This document shows positions 1 through 5,891 of a stretch of 6,319 nt of DNA, piece by piece. Positions within the stretch are counted from its first letter, which is position 1; every line of letters begins with the position of its first letter. The notes below the pieces were generated by a model. That model was not told the DNA's origin. It made no database searches and saw only the letters and a program-made list of their open reading frames with translations. This DNA is from Tannerella sp. (GTDB lineage: Bacteria; Bacteroidota; Bacteroidia; Bacteroidales; Tannerellaceae): contig JAISWC010000253.1 in NCBI GenBank assembly GCA_031271245.1, positions 1 through 6,319 of the forward strand. The letters run 5' to 3'. The position numbers and the translations under genes were made by a program.

Positions 1-85
1 CATCGCACATGCAGCATTCCGGACAGTACGTGACCGTCGAAAGCGCTACAAGGTAAATGGACAGTATGGCCGCCAGCAATTTCAT
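1..85 (-). CDS. N-terminal part of a small exported Cys-rich protein (partial, runs off left edge)
   Basis: The minus strand from an ATG at 85-83 stays open for 28 codons to the window edge. It reads MKLLAAILSIYLVALSTV, then a short Cys cluster (Y-C-P-E-C-C-M-C-D). A lysine followed by about 16 hydrophobic residues looks like a signal peptide or single membrane anchor, so the product should leave the cytoplasm; the cysteines suggest metal binding or disulfides, which is inference. From memory the shape resembles short Bacteroidetes secreted proteins such as those called DUF6660, but too little is present to assign a family. The start is favoured because a consensus promoter lies immediately upstream (90-122) and the only other in-frame ATG (10-8) falls after the hydrophobic segment. 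It is transcribed divergently from pfkA, across about 590 bp of non-coding DNA. Confidence 0.6.
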   Translation of the reverse strand, partial: MKLLAAILSIYLVALSTVTYCPECCMCD

Positions 86-89
86 GGCA

Positions 90-122
90 CAAAGATATGA
101 TTTTTTTTGCACGATACACAAA
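90..122 (-). promoter_or_regulatory. Bacteroidetes-type promoter for the left-edge gene
   Basis: On the minus strand the -7 box TATCTTTG (97-90) fits TAnnTTTG exactly. A -33 TTTG lies at 122-119 with a 21-bp spacer, inside the 19-21 bp range known for Bacteroides. Only 4 bp separate the -7 box from the ATG at 85, so the transcript would have almost no leader. The spacer contains a run of eight A on this strand (T8 at 101-108). Confidence 0.65.
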
Positions 123-620
123 AGGGCGCACAGTGCGGGGCAATGTTATCAAGTTATACTGCGCGCGGTATGGTTTTGTGCATAAACAGGCAGTTGGGAG
201 AATTTTCCAGTCGGAATTTTTAAGCAAATCAGCCAAACGCTCTTCGTTAAGTGCATGTATCCGAGGGAAAAAATGTTTTTGTGGTTTTGCTACCGGAATA
301 AGATACCGGTTCATTTCCATCGGGACGTAACGAAATTTCCATCGAAGAGAAAATTTACGGGGATCGAAATAGAAAATAAGAGACATCAAACAGAGACAGG
401 ATTATGAATGAATTTAAAATTGTAACAGCATGAAGTACAGAGCAGTAAAGAAAGATAGTCCAGAAAATCCGGCGGCGCCGAAAAAACAGTATGCCAATGC
501 GGTAAATGCAGGCAGGTTTGGGATAAAAGATTTTATTTCCTTTTGAGTATAAATGCGTACCCAAAATCGAACGTAATTATTTTTCAATGAAATAAATGCC
601 GGTATTTGGCCAATTTCCGC
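98..620. other. Long non-coding region between the left-edge gene and pfkA
   Basis: This A+T-rich stretch shows no convincing gene. Open frames on both strands lack a good start, ribosome site or recognisable protein pattern, and several can only begin at GTG or TTG. I see no tRNA, riboswitch or strong terminator. What it holds is the -33 part of the left promoter, a short direct-repeat array at 313-378, and a small TACCGG repeat at 291-296 and 304-309. It may contain a small RNA or the eroded remains of a gene, but nothing in the sequence shows that directly. Confidence 0.5.
313..378. repeat. Short direct repeats at a 22-bp period
   Basis: ATTTCCATCG occurs at 313-322 and again, identically, at 335-344, exactly 22 bp apart. 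A third, weaker unit follows at the same phase: ATCGAA at 363-368 matches ATCGAA at 341-346, with partial similarity after it. The spacing is close to two DNA helical turns, so the copies would lie on the same face of the helix, as in arrays of protein-binding sites. That function is inference; the repeats are short and the third is degenerate. Confidence 0.4.
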
Positions 621-628
621 TACCTTTG
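621..628 (+). promoter_or_regulatory. Candidate -7 box for pfkA
   Basis: TACCTTTG matches TAnnTTTG exactly and lies 46 bp before the pfkA ATG, giving a leader of about 40 nt. The -33 element is poor: the only nearby TTTG (605-608) is 12 bp away, too close, and nothing good sits at 19-21 bp. The promoter may therefore be weak or need an activator. Confidence 0.45.
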
Positions 629-632
629 CTGC

Positions 633-644
633 GGTCACTTGACC
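633..644. promoter_or_regulatory. Small palindrome just after the pfkA -7 box
   Basis: GGTCA-CT-TGACC is a perfect inverted repeat with 5-bp arms and a 2-bp centre. It begins 4 bp after the -7 box, so it would cover the expected transcription start. A repressor bound there could block pfkA transcription. Arms this short often occur by chance, so the operator reading rests on position only. Confidence 0.25.
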
Positions 645-674
645 CTATGATTTATTGTTCTAAATGGAATTATT

Positions 675-1658
675 ATGTCACAACTTATCAAATGTGTAGG
701 CGTACTAACGTCCGGTGGCGACGCGCCGGGAATGAATGCGGCGATTCGTGCCGTCACGCGGTCGGCCATATACAACGGAATGGCGGTGAAAGGTATTTAC
801 CGCGGATACAGAGGATTGATCACAAATGAAATAGAGACTTTCAAGACGCAGAACGTCAGCAATATCGTCCAGCGCGGCGGGACGATTCTCAAAACCGCCC
901 GCTGCGAAGAATTCCGGACGCCGGAAGGCCGCAAACAGGCGTACGAAACACTCTGTCGGGAACAGATCGACGCGCTGGTGGTGATCGGCGGCGACGGCAG
1001 CCTGACAGGGGCGCGTCTGCTGGCGCAAGAGCACAACTATCCGATTGTCGGCCTGCCCGGAACAATCGACAACGACCTCTACGGGACTGACATTACCATC
1101 GGCTACGACACGGCGCTGAACACCGTGATGGAATGTGTGGACAAGATACGCGACACGGCTTCGTCGCACGAACGGCTGTTTTTCATCGAAGTAATGGGAC
1201 GCGACGCCGGTTTCCTGGCCCTGAACGGCGCCATTGCGTCGGGGGCGGAGGCGGCCATCATCCCCGAAATCTCGCTGGAGAAAGACCAGCTGGCGGAAAT
1301 GATTGAAACCGGTTTCCGCAAATCCAAAAACAGCAGTATCGTACTGGTGGCCGAAAGCGAAGTGACGGGCGGGGCTATCGGCGTGGCGGAACGGGTGAAA
1401 AAGGAATATCCGCAGTTCGAGGTTCGCGTCTCCATCCTGGGTCACCTGCAGCGGGGCGGCTCGCCCTCGGCGCAGGACCGTATCCTGGCTACGCGCATGG
1501 GAGTGGCCGCGATCGACGCCCTGCTGGACGACCAGCGAAACGTGATGATCGGTATCCAGAATGAAGAAATCGTACATGTCCCCTTCGCCAAGGCCATCAA
1601 GAACGACAAACCCATCAACCGCGATTTGCTGAATACGCTCCGGATTGTCTCCATGTGA
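675..1658 (+). CDS. pfkA: ATP-dependent 6-phosphofructokinase
   Basis: Cytoplasmic glycolytic enzyme that phosphorylates fructose 6-phosphate to fructose 1,6-bisphosphate. The 327-aa product has the usual length of bacterial PfkA and aligns along its whole length. Visible motifs are the N-terminal nucleotide loop TSGGDAPGMN (residues 12-21), GGDGS (105-109), PGTIDND with the catalytic Asp at 132 (128-134), MGRDAGF (174-180) for sugar phosphate, Glu227, and LGHLQRGGSP (255-264), whose His257 and Arg260 bind substrate. Gly108 and Gly129 occupy the positions where pyrophosphate-dependent enzymes carry Asp and Lys, so ATP is the expected donor. The start gives the standard MSQLIKCVGVLTSGGD beginning; there is no clear Shine-Dalgarno, as is common in Bacteroidetes. 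Its stop lies 6 bp from the stop of convergent meaB. It appears to be a single-gene transcript. Confidence 0.97.
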   Translation: MSQLIKCVGVLTSGGDAPGMNAAIRAVTRSAIYNGMAVKGIYRGYRGLITNEIETFKTQNVSNIVQRGGTILKTARCEEFRTPEGRKQAYETLCREQIDALVVIGGDGSLTGARLLAQEHNYPIVGLPGTIDNDLYGTDITIGYDTALNTVMECVDKIRDTASSHERLFFIEVMGRDAGFLALNGAIASGAEAAIIPEISLEKDQLAEMIETGFRKSKNSSIVLVAESEVTGGAIGVAERVKKEYPQFEVRVSILGHLQRGGSPSAQDRILATRMGVAAIDALLDDQRNVMIGIQNEEIVHVPFAKAIKNDKPINRDLLNTLRIVSM

Positions 1659-1664
1659 CGGGGG

Positions 1665-2756
1665 TTATTCCGTTTTCAGGAAAAGGTCCATCAACTGCCT
1701 GGCAGCAACGAAGGAACTGAGTTCGCTGTTCAGCACTTTCTGCTCCATGCGGGGAAGCTGTCGCTCAATCTCCGGATGGTGATAGAAGGCGTTGTGCAGC
1801 ATGTCGCGAATGCTTTCGTACATCCAGTAGCGGGACTGTTCGTTCCGCCTGTGCTCAAAATATCCGCTGGCTTTCGTAAAGGCGATGCAGGCGTCGATCA
1901 TGTCCCAGATTTCTTTGATGCCCATGTTGTAATAGCCGGAGTAAGTGAGCACCTGCGGCGTCCAGCCGGATGCGGCGGGAGGAAAGAGGTGCAGTGCGTT
2001 CCGGAAATGCGATGCGGCCAGCCGAGCGCGGTCGATGTTGTCGCCGTCGGCCTTGTTGATCACAATCCCGTCGGCCATCTCCATGATGCCGCGTTTGATG
2101 CCCTGCAGTTCGTCTCCCGTACCGGCCAGCTGTATCAGCAGGAAAAAGTCAACCATCGAATGGACGGCCGTCTCGCTTTGTCCGACGCCGACGGTTTCCA
2201 CAAAGACGGTATCGAAACCGGCCGCCTCACACAGGATAATGGTTTCGCGTGTTTTGCGGGCAACTCCGCCCAGCGAACCGGCTGTCGGGGAAGGGCGTAT
2301 GAACGCATTTTTTTCGCGCGAGAGAGTTTCCATGCGTGTCTTGTCGCCCAGGATACTGCCCCCGGAACGTTCGCTGCTGGGATCGATGGCAAGCACGGCC
2401 AGTTTGTGACCTTTTTTCAGCAGGTACATCCCGAAAGCGTCGATGGAAGTGCTTTTCCCGGCTCCCGGCACGCCCGTGATCCCGATCCGCACCGAACGGC
2501 CACTCCGTGGGAGGCATCGCTCGATGATTTCCTGTGCCTGGAGGTGATGTTCGTCTTTGGCGCTTTCGATCAGCGTGACGGCCTGGCTGAGGATGGCAAT
2601 GTCGCCGCGAAAGATGCCTTCCGTAAACTCGGAGGAGGTATACCGTCTGGGACGCAGGAGCCTTTTGAAATAAGGGTTGACGGTCGGAACGTCCGCCACA
2701 CCCTCATTTACTTTCAGCCCCTTGTATTGCGTCTCGTTTTCGGGATGTTCCATCAT
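1665..2756 (-). CDS. meaB: MeaB/ArgK-family GTPase, methylmalonyl-CoA mutase chaperone
   Basis: A cytoplasmic G3E-type P-loop GTPase of 363 aa. In characterised members it protects and reactivates adenosylcobalamin-dependent methylmalonyl-CoA mutase and gates cofactor loading; older annotations call it ArgK or an LAO/AO transport ATPase. Visible motifs are Walker A GVPGAGKS (residues 95-102), DPSS (125-128), the switch II segment ETVGVGQSE (187-195), and the guanine-specificity motif NKAD (234-237). The C-terminal helical arm (about 300-363) fits the family's dimerisation region. The N-terminus is about 30-40 residues longer than the roughly 330-aa proteobacterial forms. The start overlaps the stop of the upstream DUF1573 gene as ATGA, and AAGGG lies 5 nt before it, so translation is probably coupled; a second ATG follows directly. 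Methylmalonyl-CoA mutase genes are not in the window. The motifs are unambiguous for the family; the partner is inferred. Confidence 0.94.
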   Translation of the reverse strand: MMEHPENETQYKGLKVNEGVADVPTVNPYFKRLLRPRRYTSSEFTEGIFRGDIAILSQAVTLIESAKDEHHLQAQEIIERCLPRSGRSVRIGITGVPGAGKSTSIDAFGMYLLKKGHKLAVLAIDPSSERSGGSILGDKTRMETLSREKNAFIRPSPTAGSLGGVARKTRETIILCEAAGFDTVFVETVGVGQSETAVHSMVDFFLLIQLAGTGDELQGIKRGIMEMADGIVINKADGDNIDRARLAASHFRNALHLFPPAASGWTPQVLTYSGYYNMGIKEIWDMIDACIAFTKASGYFEHRRNEQSRYWMYESIRDMLHNAFYHHPEIERQLPRMEQKVLNSELSSFVAARQLMDLFLKTE

Positions 2757-3895
2757 CTGTACCCTTCGGCGACGACTCTGACCGTGCGTACCGGCCCGCG
2801 GGGATCGTTACAAACAAGGTATACGTCCGTAGCCAGCCGGCCTTCTACCGTTTTCGGAGAAAGAATCACGTTTATGGCGATGGACTCTCCGGCACGCAGT
2901 GTCTTCTTGGCCACTGCAACCTGGACGCGCCCATCGTCGCTGCCGACGCTGTGAAACGTCAGGTCCGACTTGCCTTCGTTGGTGATGATAACCTGCTGCG
3001 ACACGGATTTGTTTCCCCAGCCGAAGAATCCGCTTTTCTTCAACTTGCCGAAATCCATCAGGGTATTCGAAAGCTGAATCGCCGGGGCGTTCGCTTTTTC
3101 TTCCGCCGTCAGTTTTGCAAAATTGTCGACAAAATTCATAGACAGCGGAACGTCCTCCCTGACCGTAGCGCCCGATGCGCTCACGGCCTTCCAGGTGATG
3201 TGACCCAGCATGTGTCCCCGTTTGTCCGGCAGTCTGGAGGCATCCAGCGTCATTTTGAACCGCTCCGCTTTTCCGCTCTTCAGCACCGCCGGCGCTTCCA
3301 GCCGGATGTATTCCGGGACATCTTCGAGCGAAAGCGTTACCTCTTCGTTCGAGAAATTCCGTATCCATACTTCCTGTTTGACCTCCTCTCCGGGACGGAC
3401 GGTGTAAAACAGAAACGCCTTCCGTTCCAGCTGGACGGTTCCGATCGTGTCGCGAAAGGCGCGTTGCAGATTGGCGCGCTTGGGTACCACATCACCCTTG
3501 ATGGTCACCCGCATACGCGGCCGTTTGTCGTTGGTGAAAATGGTCACGTTTTTCTGAAACGGGCCGGGACGGTTCACCGGATCGAACGTGATTTCCACAT
3601 GGCCGGTTTTTCCCGGCGCAATCGGCTCTCTGGTCCAGTGCGGTTCCGTACATCCGCAGGAAGACTGGACGTGCGTAATGAGCAACGGCGCGTTTCCCGT
3701 ATTCCTGACTTCAAACACGTGAGAGGCAAAGCCGGCTTCTTCTTCAATCAGTCCGAAATCGTAGGCGCTTTCCGGCAGTGTAGCCACCGGCGCGCCTTCC
3801 TCCGTTCCCGTCTTTCCGTCCTGCGGGTGTGCCGGCTGACACAGCAGAGCCAGTCCGGAAAGAAGAAGGGTAAATACCCGTGCGGTCTTCAACAT
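2753..3895 (-). CDS. Exported DUF1573-domain protein, long form
   Basis: A protein of 380 aa from the ATG at 3895 (381 if the GTG directly before it is used; numbering here is for 381). GGAA about 5 nt before the ATG favours the ATG. The N-terminus (MLKTARVFTLLLSGLALL) is a signal peptide; Cys20 is preceded by LALL, a poor lipobox, so lipoprotein status is doubtful. Residues about 43-136 form a DUF1573 domain with the hallmark SSCGCTEPHW (79-88) and EPIAPGKTG (91-99). A middle region (about 150-260) looks like a beta-sandwich segment. A second ASH/Ig-like repeat without the cysteines runs from about 273 to the end (LSNTLMDFGKL, then a C-terminal strand-rich stretch). The protein should be periplasmic or surface-associated. 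No molecular role is established for the family. It lies 14 bp after the short DUF1573 gene and overlaps meaB by 4 bp. Confidence 0.88.
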   Translation of the reverse strand: MLKTARVFTLLLSGLALLCQPAHPQDGKTGTEEGAPVATLPESAYDFGLIEEEAGFASHVFEVRNTGNAPLLITHVQSSCGCTEPHWTREPIAPGKTGHVEITFDPVNRPGPFQKNVTIFTNDKRPRMRVTIKGDVVPKRANLQRAFRDTIGTVQLERKAFLFYTVRPGEEVKQEVWIRNFSNEEVTLSLEDVPEYIRLEAPAVLKSGKAERFKMTLDASRLPDKRGHMLGHITWKAVSASGATVREDVPLSMNFVDNFAKLTAEEKANAPAIQLSNTLMDFGKLKKSGFFGWGNKSVSQQVIITNEGKSDLTFHSVGSDDGRVQVAVAKKTLRAGESIAINVILSPKTVEGRLATDVYLVCNDPRGPVRTVRVVAEGYR

Positions 3896-3909
3896 CACTG
3901 TTCCGGGTT

Positions 3910-4302
3910 TTAGGATTTGGGGATCACGTTTCCTTTGATCGTCAGCGTATAACTGCCGGCACTCCCGTTACTGTAGATGCTGACCGGTTTGGTAAACCTG
4001 TTCGGCCGTCCTTTCGGATCGTAGGTGACTTTCACCTCGCCGGTTTTCCCCGGAGCAATCGGTTCTTTCGTCCATTCGGGCGTCGTACAGCCGCACGAAG
4101 CCACTACTCTTGAAATGACCAGCGGCAATTCGCCATTGTTGAGAACGGTAAAGGTGTGAGATACAGGGCCGTCGGCTTCGTTGATGTCTCCGAAGTCAAA
4201 CGTTGTACTGTCTACCACCGTAATAGACGCTTCCTTCTGTTGCGCATAGACTATTCCGGAAGTCAGTAAAATAGTCATCAATACAAATAAAACACGTTTC
4301 AT
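3910..4302 (-). CDS. Exported DUF1573-domain protein, short form
   Basis: A 130-aa protein. The start chosen is the ATG at 4302, because AAAAGGA (4314-4308) sits 5 nt upstream and the protein then begins with a clean signal peptide (MKRVLFVLMTILLTSGIVYA) with a V-Y-A cleavage site after residue 20. A TTG-started extension to 4335 would overlap the promoter and is not favoured. The mature part is essentially one DUF1573 domain: TFDFGDINEADGPVSHTF (34-51), VASCGCTTPEW (67-77) with Cys70 and Cys72, and EPIAPGKTG (80-88). It closely parallels the N-terminal domain of the next gene, pointing to a tandem duplication. The expected location is the periplasm or outer envelope; biochemical function is unknown. 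It has its own likely promoter just upstream and leads into the long DUF1573 gene and meaB. Confidence 0.9.
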   Translation of the reverse strand: MKRVLFVLMTILLTSGIVYAQQKEASITVVDSTTFDFGDINEADGPVSHTFTVLNNGELPLVISRVVASCGCTTPEWTKEPIAPGKTGEVKVTYDPKGRPNRFTKPVSIYSNGSAGSYTLTIKGNVIPKS

Positions 4303-4332
4303 ATTATTCCTTTTAATAGTTAAAAAACGAGG

Positions 4333-4340
4333 CAAAGTTA
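4333..4340 (-). promoter_or_regulatory. Candidate -7 box for the DUF1573-meaB transcript
   Basis: On the minus strand TAACTTTG fits TAnnTTTG exactly and lies 3 bp after the folA stop codon, giving a leader of about 26 nt that contains the AAAAGGA ribosome site. No TTTG stands 19-21 bp upstream; that stretch is inside the end of folA. It probably starts a separate transcript, although read-through from folA (41-bp gap between genes) remains possible. Confidence 0.5.
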
Positions 4341-4343
4341 ATG

Positions 4344-4871
4344 CTAATTCTTTATGGTTGTATCAGAATCTCCCTTATTTTTTCGTATATAAGAAAAAAA
4401 AGTGTGTGCATAGGGATTTTTGTCGTCCGGCGGGAAGTCCTGACGGGCTGTTTCCGTCCATTCCGTAGCGGCGAACGGCGGGAAAAAAGCGTCTGCATCC
4501 GCAAACGTGTGATGCACTCCGGTCAGGTACATTTTCCCGGCCAGCGCCATGGCCTGCCGGTACACGCCGGCGCCGCCGATGATAAACACTTCTTCCTCCC
4601 GTTCACAGGCAGCCAGCGCCTCCTGCAGCGAATGATAAAGTTCGCAGTGTTCGTAATGCCTGTCAGTATCGGCGCTGAGGACGATATTTCTCCGGTCGGG
4701 CAAGGCGCCGCCGGGCAGGGATTCAAACGTTTTCCGTCCCATAATCACCGTATGACCGGCGGTAATTTCCTTAAAACGTTTCAGGTCGCGGGGCAGGCGC
4801 CACAGCAACTGCCCGTCTTTACCGATCGCTCCCTGTTCATCCGTAGCTACAATAATGGAAATGATACTCAT
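4344..4871 (-). CDS. folA: Dihydrofolate reductase
   Basis: Cytoplasmic enzyme that reduces dihydrofolate to tetrahydrofolate with NADPH; the target of trimethoprim. The 175-aa protein is a little longer than the 159 aa of E. coli, mainly from a polar C-terminal tail (KNKGDSDTTIKN). Motifs in order: MSIISIIVATDEQGAIG (1-17), LLWRLPRDLKRFK (22-34) with Asp29 at the catalytic acid position (E. coli Asp27), the NADPH-binding GHTVIMGRKTFESLP (39-53), Arg60 in PDRRNIVLS (E. coli Arg57, folate carboxylate), and IIGGAGVY (97-104). No resistance-type feature is evident, though I cannot judge that from sequence alone. It starts 24 bp after the thyA stop, with AAGAGA 5 nt before the ATG, so the two genes are almost certainly co-transcribed. 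ThyA is the main producer of its substrate. Confidence 0.96.
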   Translation of the reverse strand: MSIISIIVATDEQGAIGKDGQLLWRLPRDLKRFKEITAGHTVIMGRKTFESLPGGALPDRRNIVLSADTDRHYEHCELYHSLQEALAACEREEEVFIIGGAGVYRQAMALAGKMYLTGVHHTFADADAFFPPFAATEWTETARQDFPPDDKNPYAHTFFSYIRKNKGDSDTTIKN

Positions 4872-4895
4872 AACAGTCTCTTAAATCATTGAATT

Positions 4896-5690
4896 TCATA
4901 CCGATACTTCGCCTTTGATATGCGGGCAGGGGTTGTAATTGAGCAGTTCGAAATCTTCGTAGTGGAAATCGAAAATACTTTTTACGTCGGGATTGATTTT
5001 CATCTGCGGGAGCGGACGCGGCGTTCGCGTCAACTGCACCTGCACCTGCTCAAGGTGGTTGCTGTAGATATGCGCATCGCCCAGCGTGTGGATGAAATCG
5101 CCCGCTTCCAGTCCGGTCACCTGCGCCATCATCTGCAACAGCAACGCATAGGAAGCGATATTGAACGGCACGCCCAGAAAAATATCGGCGCTTCGCTGGT
5201 ACAGTTGCAAACTCAGCCGTCCTTCAGCCACGTAGAACTGAAAAAAAACGTGGCAGGGCGGGAGGTTCATGTTGGCAAGATCGCCCACGTTCCAGGCGCT
5301 GACGATGATGCGTCGCGAATCGGGATGATGTTTGATGGCATGAACGGCGTCGCTGATCTGATCGATGAAGCCGCCCTTATAGTCCGGCCAGGAACGCCAC
5401 TGGTAACCGTAGATGTGTCCCAGGTCGCCGTGTTCGTCCGCCCATTCGTTCCAGATACGTACGCCGTGTTCCTGCAGGTAGCGCACGTTCGTATCGCCCT
5501 GCAGAAACCACAGCAGTTCGTAGAGGATCGACTTCAGATGCAGTTTCTTGGTCGTAAGCAGCGGGAATCCCCCGCGCAGGTCGAACCGCATCTGATACCC
5601 GAAGATACTCCGTGTTCCCGTGCCCGTCCGGTCCTGTTTCTCCACTCCCTGCCGGAGCACGTCTTCAAGCAAGTTTATATATTGTCTCAT
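4896..5690 (-). CDS. thyA: Thymidylate synthase
   Basis: Cytoplasmic enzyme that methylates dUMP to dTMP using methylene-tetrahydrofolate, giving dihydrofolate. The open frame extends further upstream, but the true start is the ATG at 5690: it gives 264 aa starting MRQYINLLEDVL, the same length and numbering as E. coli ThyA, and a consensus promoter lies just before it. Key residues fall at E. coli positions: Arg21 in DRTGTGT, Glu58 in YELLWFLQGDTN, Trp80, the catalytic nucleophile Cys146 in LPPCHVFFQFYV, Asp169 and Asn177 in ADIFLGVPFNIAS, and His207/Tyr209 in DAHIYSNH. All appear intact. It is first in the minus-strand cluster, followed by folA after 24 bp. The leader is predicted to be only a few nucleotides, so translation may start with little or no 5' untranslated RNA. 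Confidence 0.97.
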   Translation of the reverse strand: MRQYINLLEDVLRQGVEKQDRTGTGTRSIFGYQMRFDLRGGFPLLTTKKLHLKSILYELLWFLQGDTNVRYLQEHGVRIWNEWADEHGDLGHIYGYQWRSWPDYKGGFIDQISDAVHAIKHHPDSRRIIVSAWNVGDLANMNLPPCHVFFQFYVAEGRLSLQLYQRSADIFLGVPFNIASYALLLQMMAQVTGLEAGDFIHTLGDAHIYSNHLEQVQVQLTRTPRPLPQMKINPDVKSIFDFHYEDFELLNYNPCPHIKGEVSV

Positions 5691-5698
5691 AACACACG

Positions 5699-5729
5699 CA
5701 AAAGTAAGCAATAAAATGATGGGGACAAA
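5699..5729 (-). promoter_or_regulatory. Bacteroidetes-type promoter for thyA-folA
   Basis: On the minus strand TTTG (5729-5726), a 19-bp spacer, and TACTTTTG (5706-5699) match the TTTG-N19-TAnnTTTG consensus exactly. The -7 box ends 8 bp before the thyA ATG, so the mRNA would begin about 5 nt before it. The match is strong enough to support the thyA start independently. Confidence 0.75.
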
Positions 5730-5818
5730 AAAAGAGAGTTGAATAGAAATCTTTTCCCCTTTTGGGATGTAATCTGAGTACTTACAAAATTTTCCACAAT
5801 TTCCGGCAGCATCTTTTT

Positions 5819-5849
5819 TTTGAGGTGCCGGAGAAAAAGAGTATCTTTG
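5819..5849 (+). promoter_or_regulatory. Bacteroidetes-type promoter for the HsdR-N gene
   Basis: TTTG (5819-5822, the end of a T8 run), a 19-bp spacer and TATCTTTG (5842-5849) fit the consensus exactly. The -7 box ends 42 bp before the ATG at 5892, for a leader of about 40 nt. It is back to back with the thyA promoter, with about 90 bp between the two -33 elements. An intact promoter suggests that the interrupted gene downstream is still transcribed. Confidence 0.72.
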
Positions 5850-5891
5850 CGACGAAAAAAAGTCTATATTTTTTATTTGATTGAACAAATA

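Noticed and set aside
97..330. Plus-strand open frame of 77 codons in the left intergenic region
   Set aside because: No ribosome site or recognisable motif, its ATG lies inside the opposite-strand promoter, and the composition looks non-coding.
470..486. GC-rich CGGC-GGC-GCCG hairpin followed by six A
   Set aside because: The stem is only 4 bp, and no gene ends just before it on the minus strand, where the run would read as T.
355..638. Two overlapping minus-strand open frames rich in Phe, Ile and Arg
   Set aside because: They can only start at TTG or GTG, lack protein-like patterns, and the hydrophobic residues simply reflect A+T-rich DNA.
705..1577. Long open frame opposite pfkA (290 codons)
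   Set aside because: It is a shadow of the GC-rich pfkA codons; pfkA motifs and family length are decisive.
1658..1676. ACGG, 8-nt loop, CCGT, then TTT at the end of pfkA as a terminator
   Set aside because: A 4-bp stem with a large loop and a very short T run is too weak, and it overlaps the meaB coding end.
1776..2954. Long plus-strand open frame opposite meaB and the DUF1573 gene (392 codons)
   Set aside because: It spans two well-supported genes on the other strand and shows no family motif of its own.
2951..3913. Plus-strand open frame of 320 codons opposite the long DUF1573 gene
   Set aside because: Arg/Phe-rich shadow with no recognisable domain, opposite a gene with signal peptide and DUF1573 motifs.
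5755..5767. TCCC-CTTTT-GGGA inverted repeat between the divergent promoters
   Set aside because: Arms are only 4 bp; this is expected by chance, and it is not placed over either promoter core.
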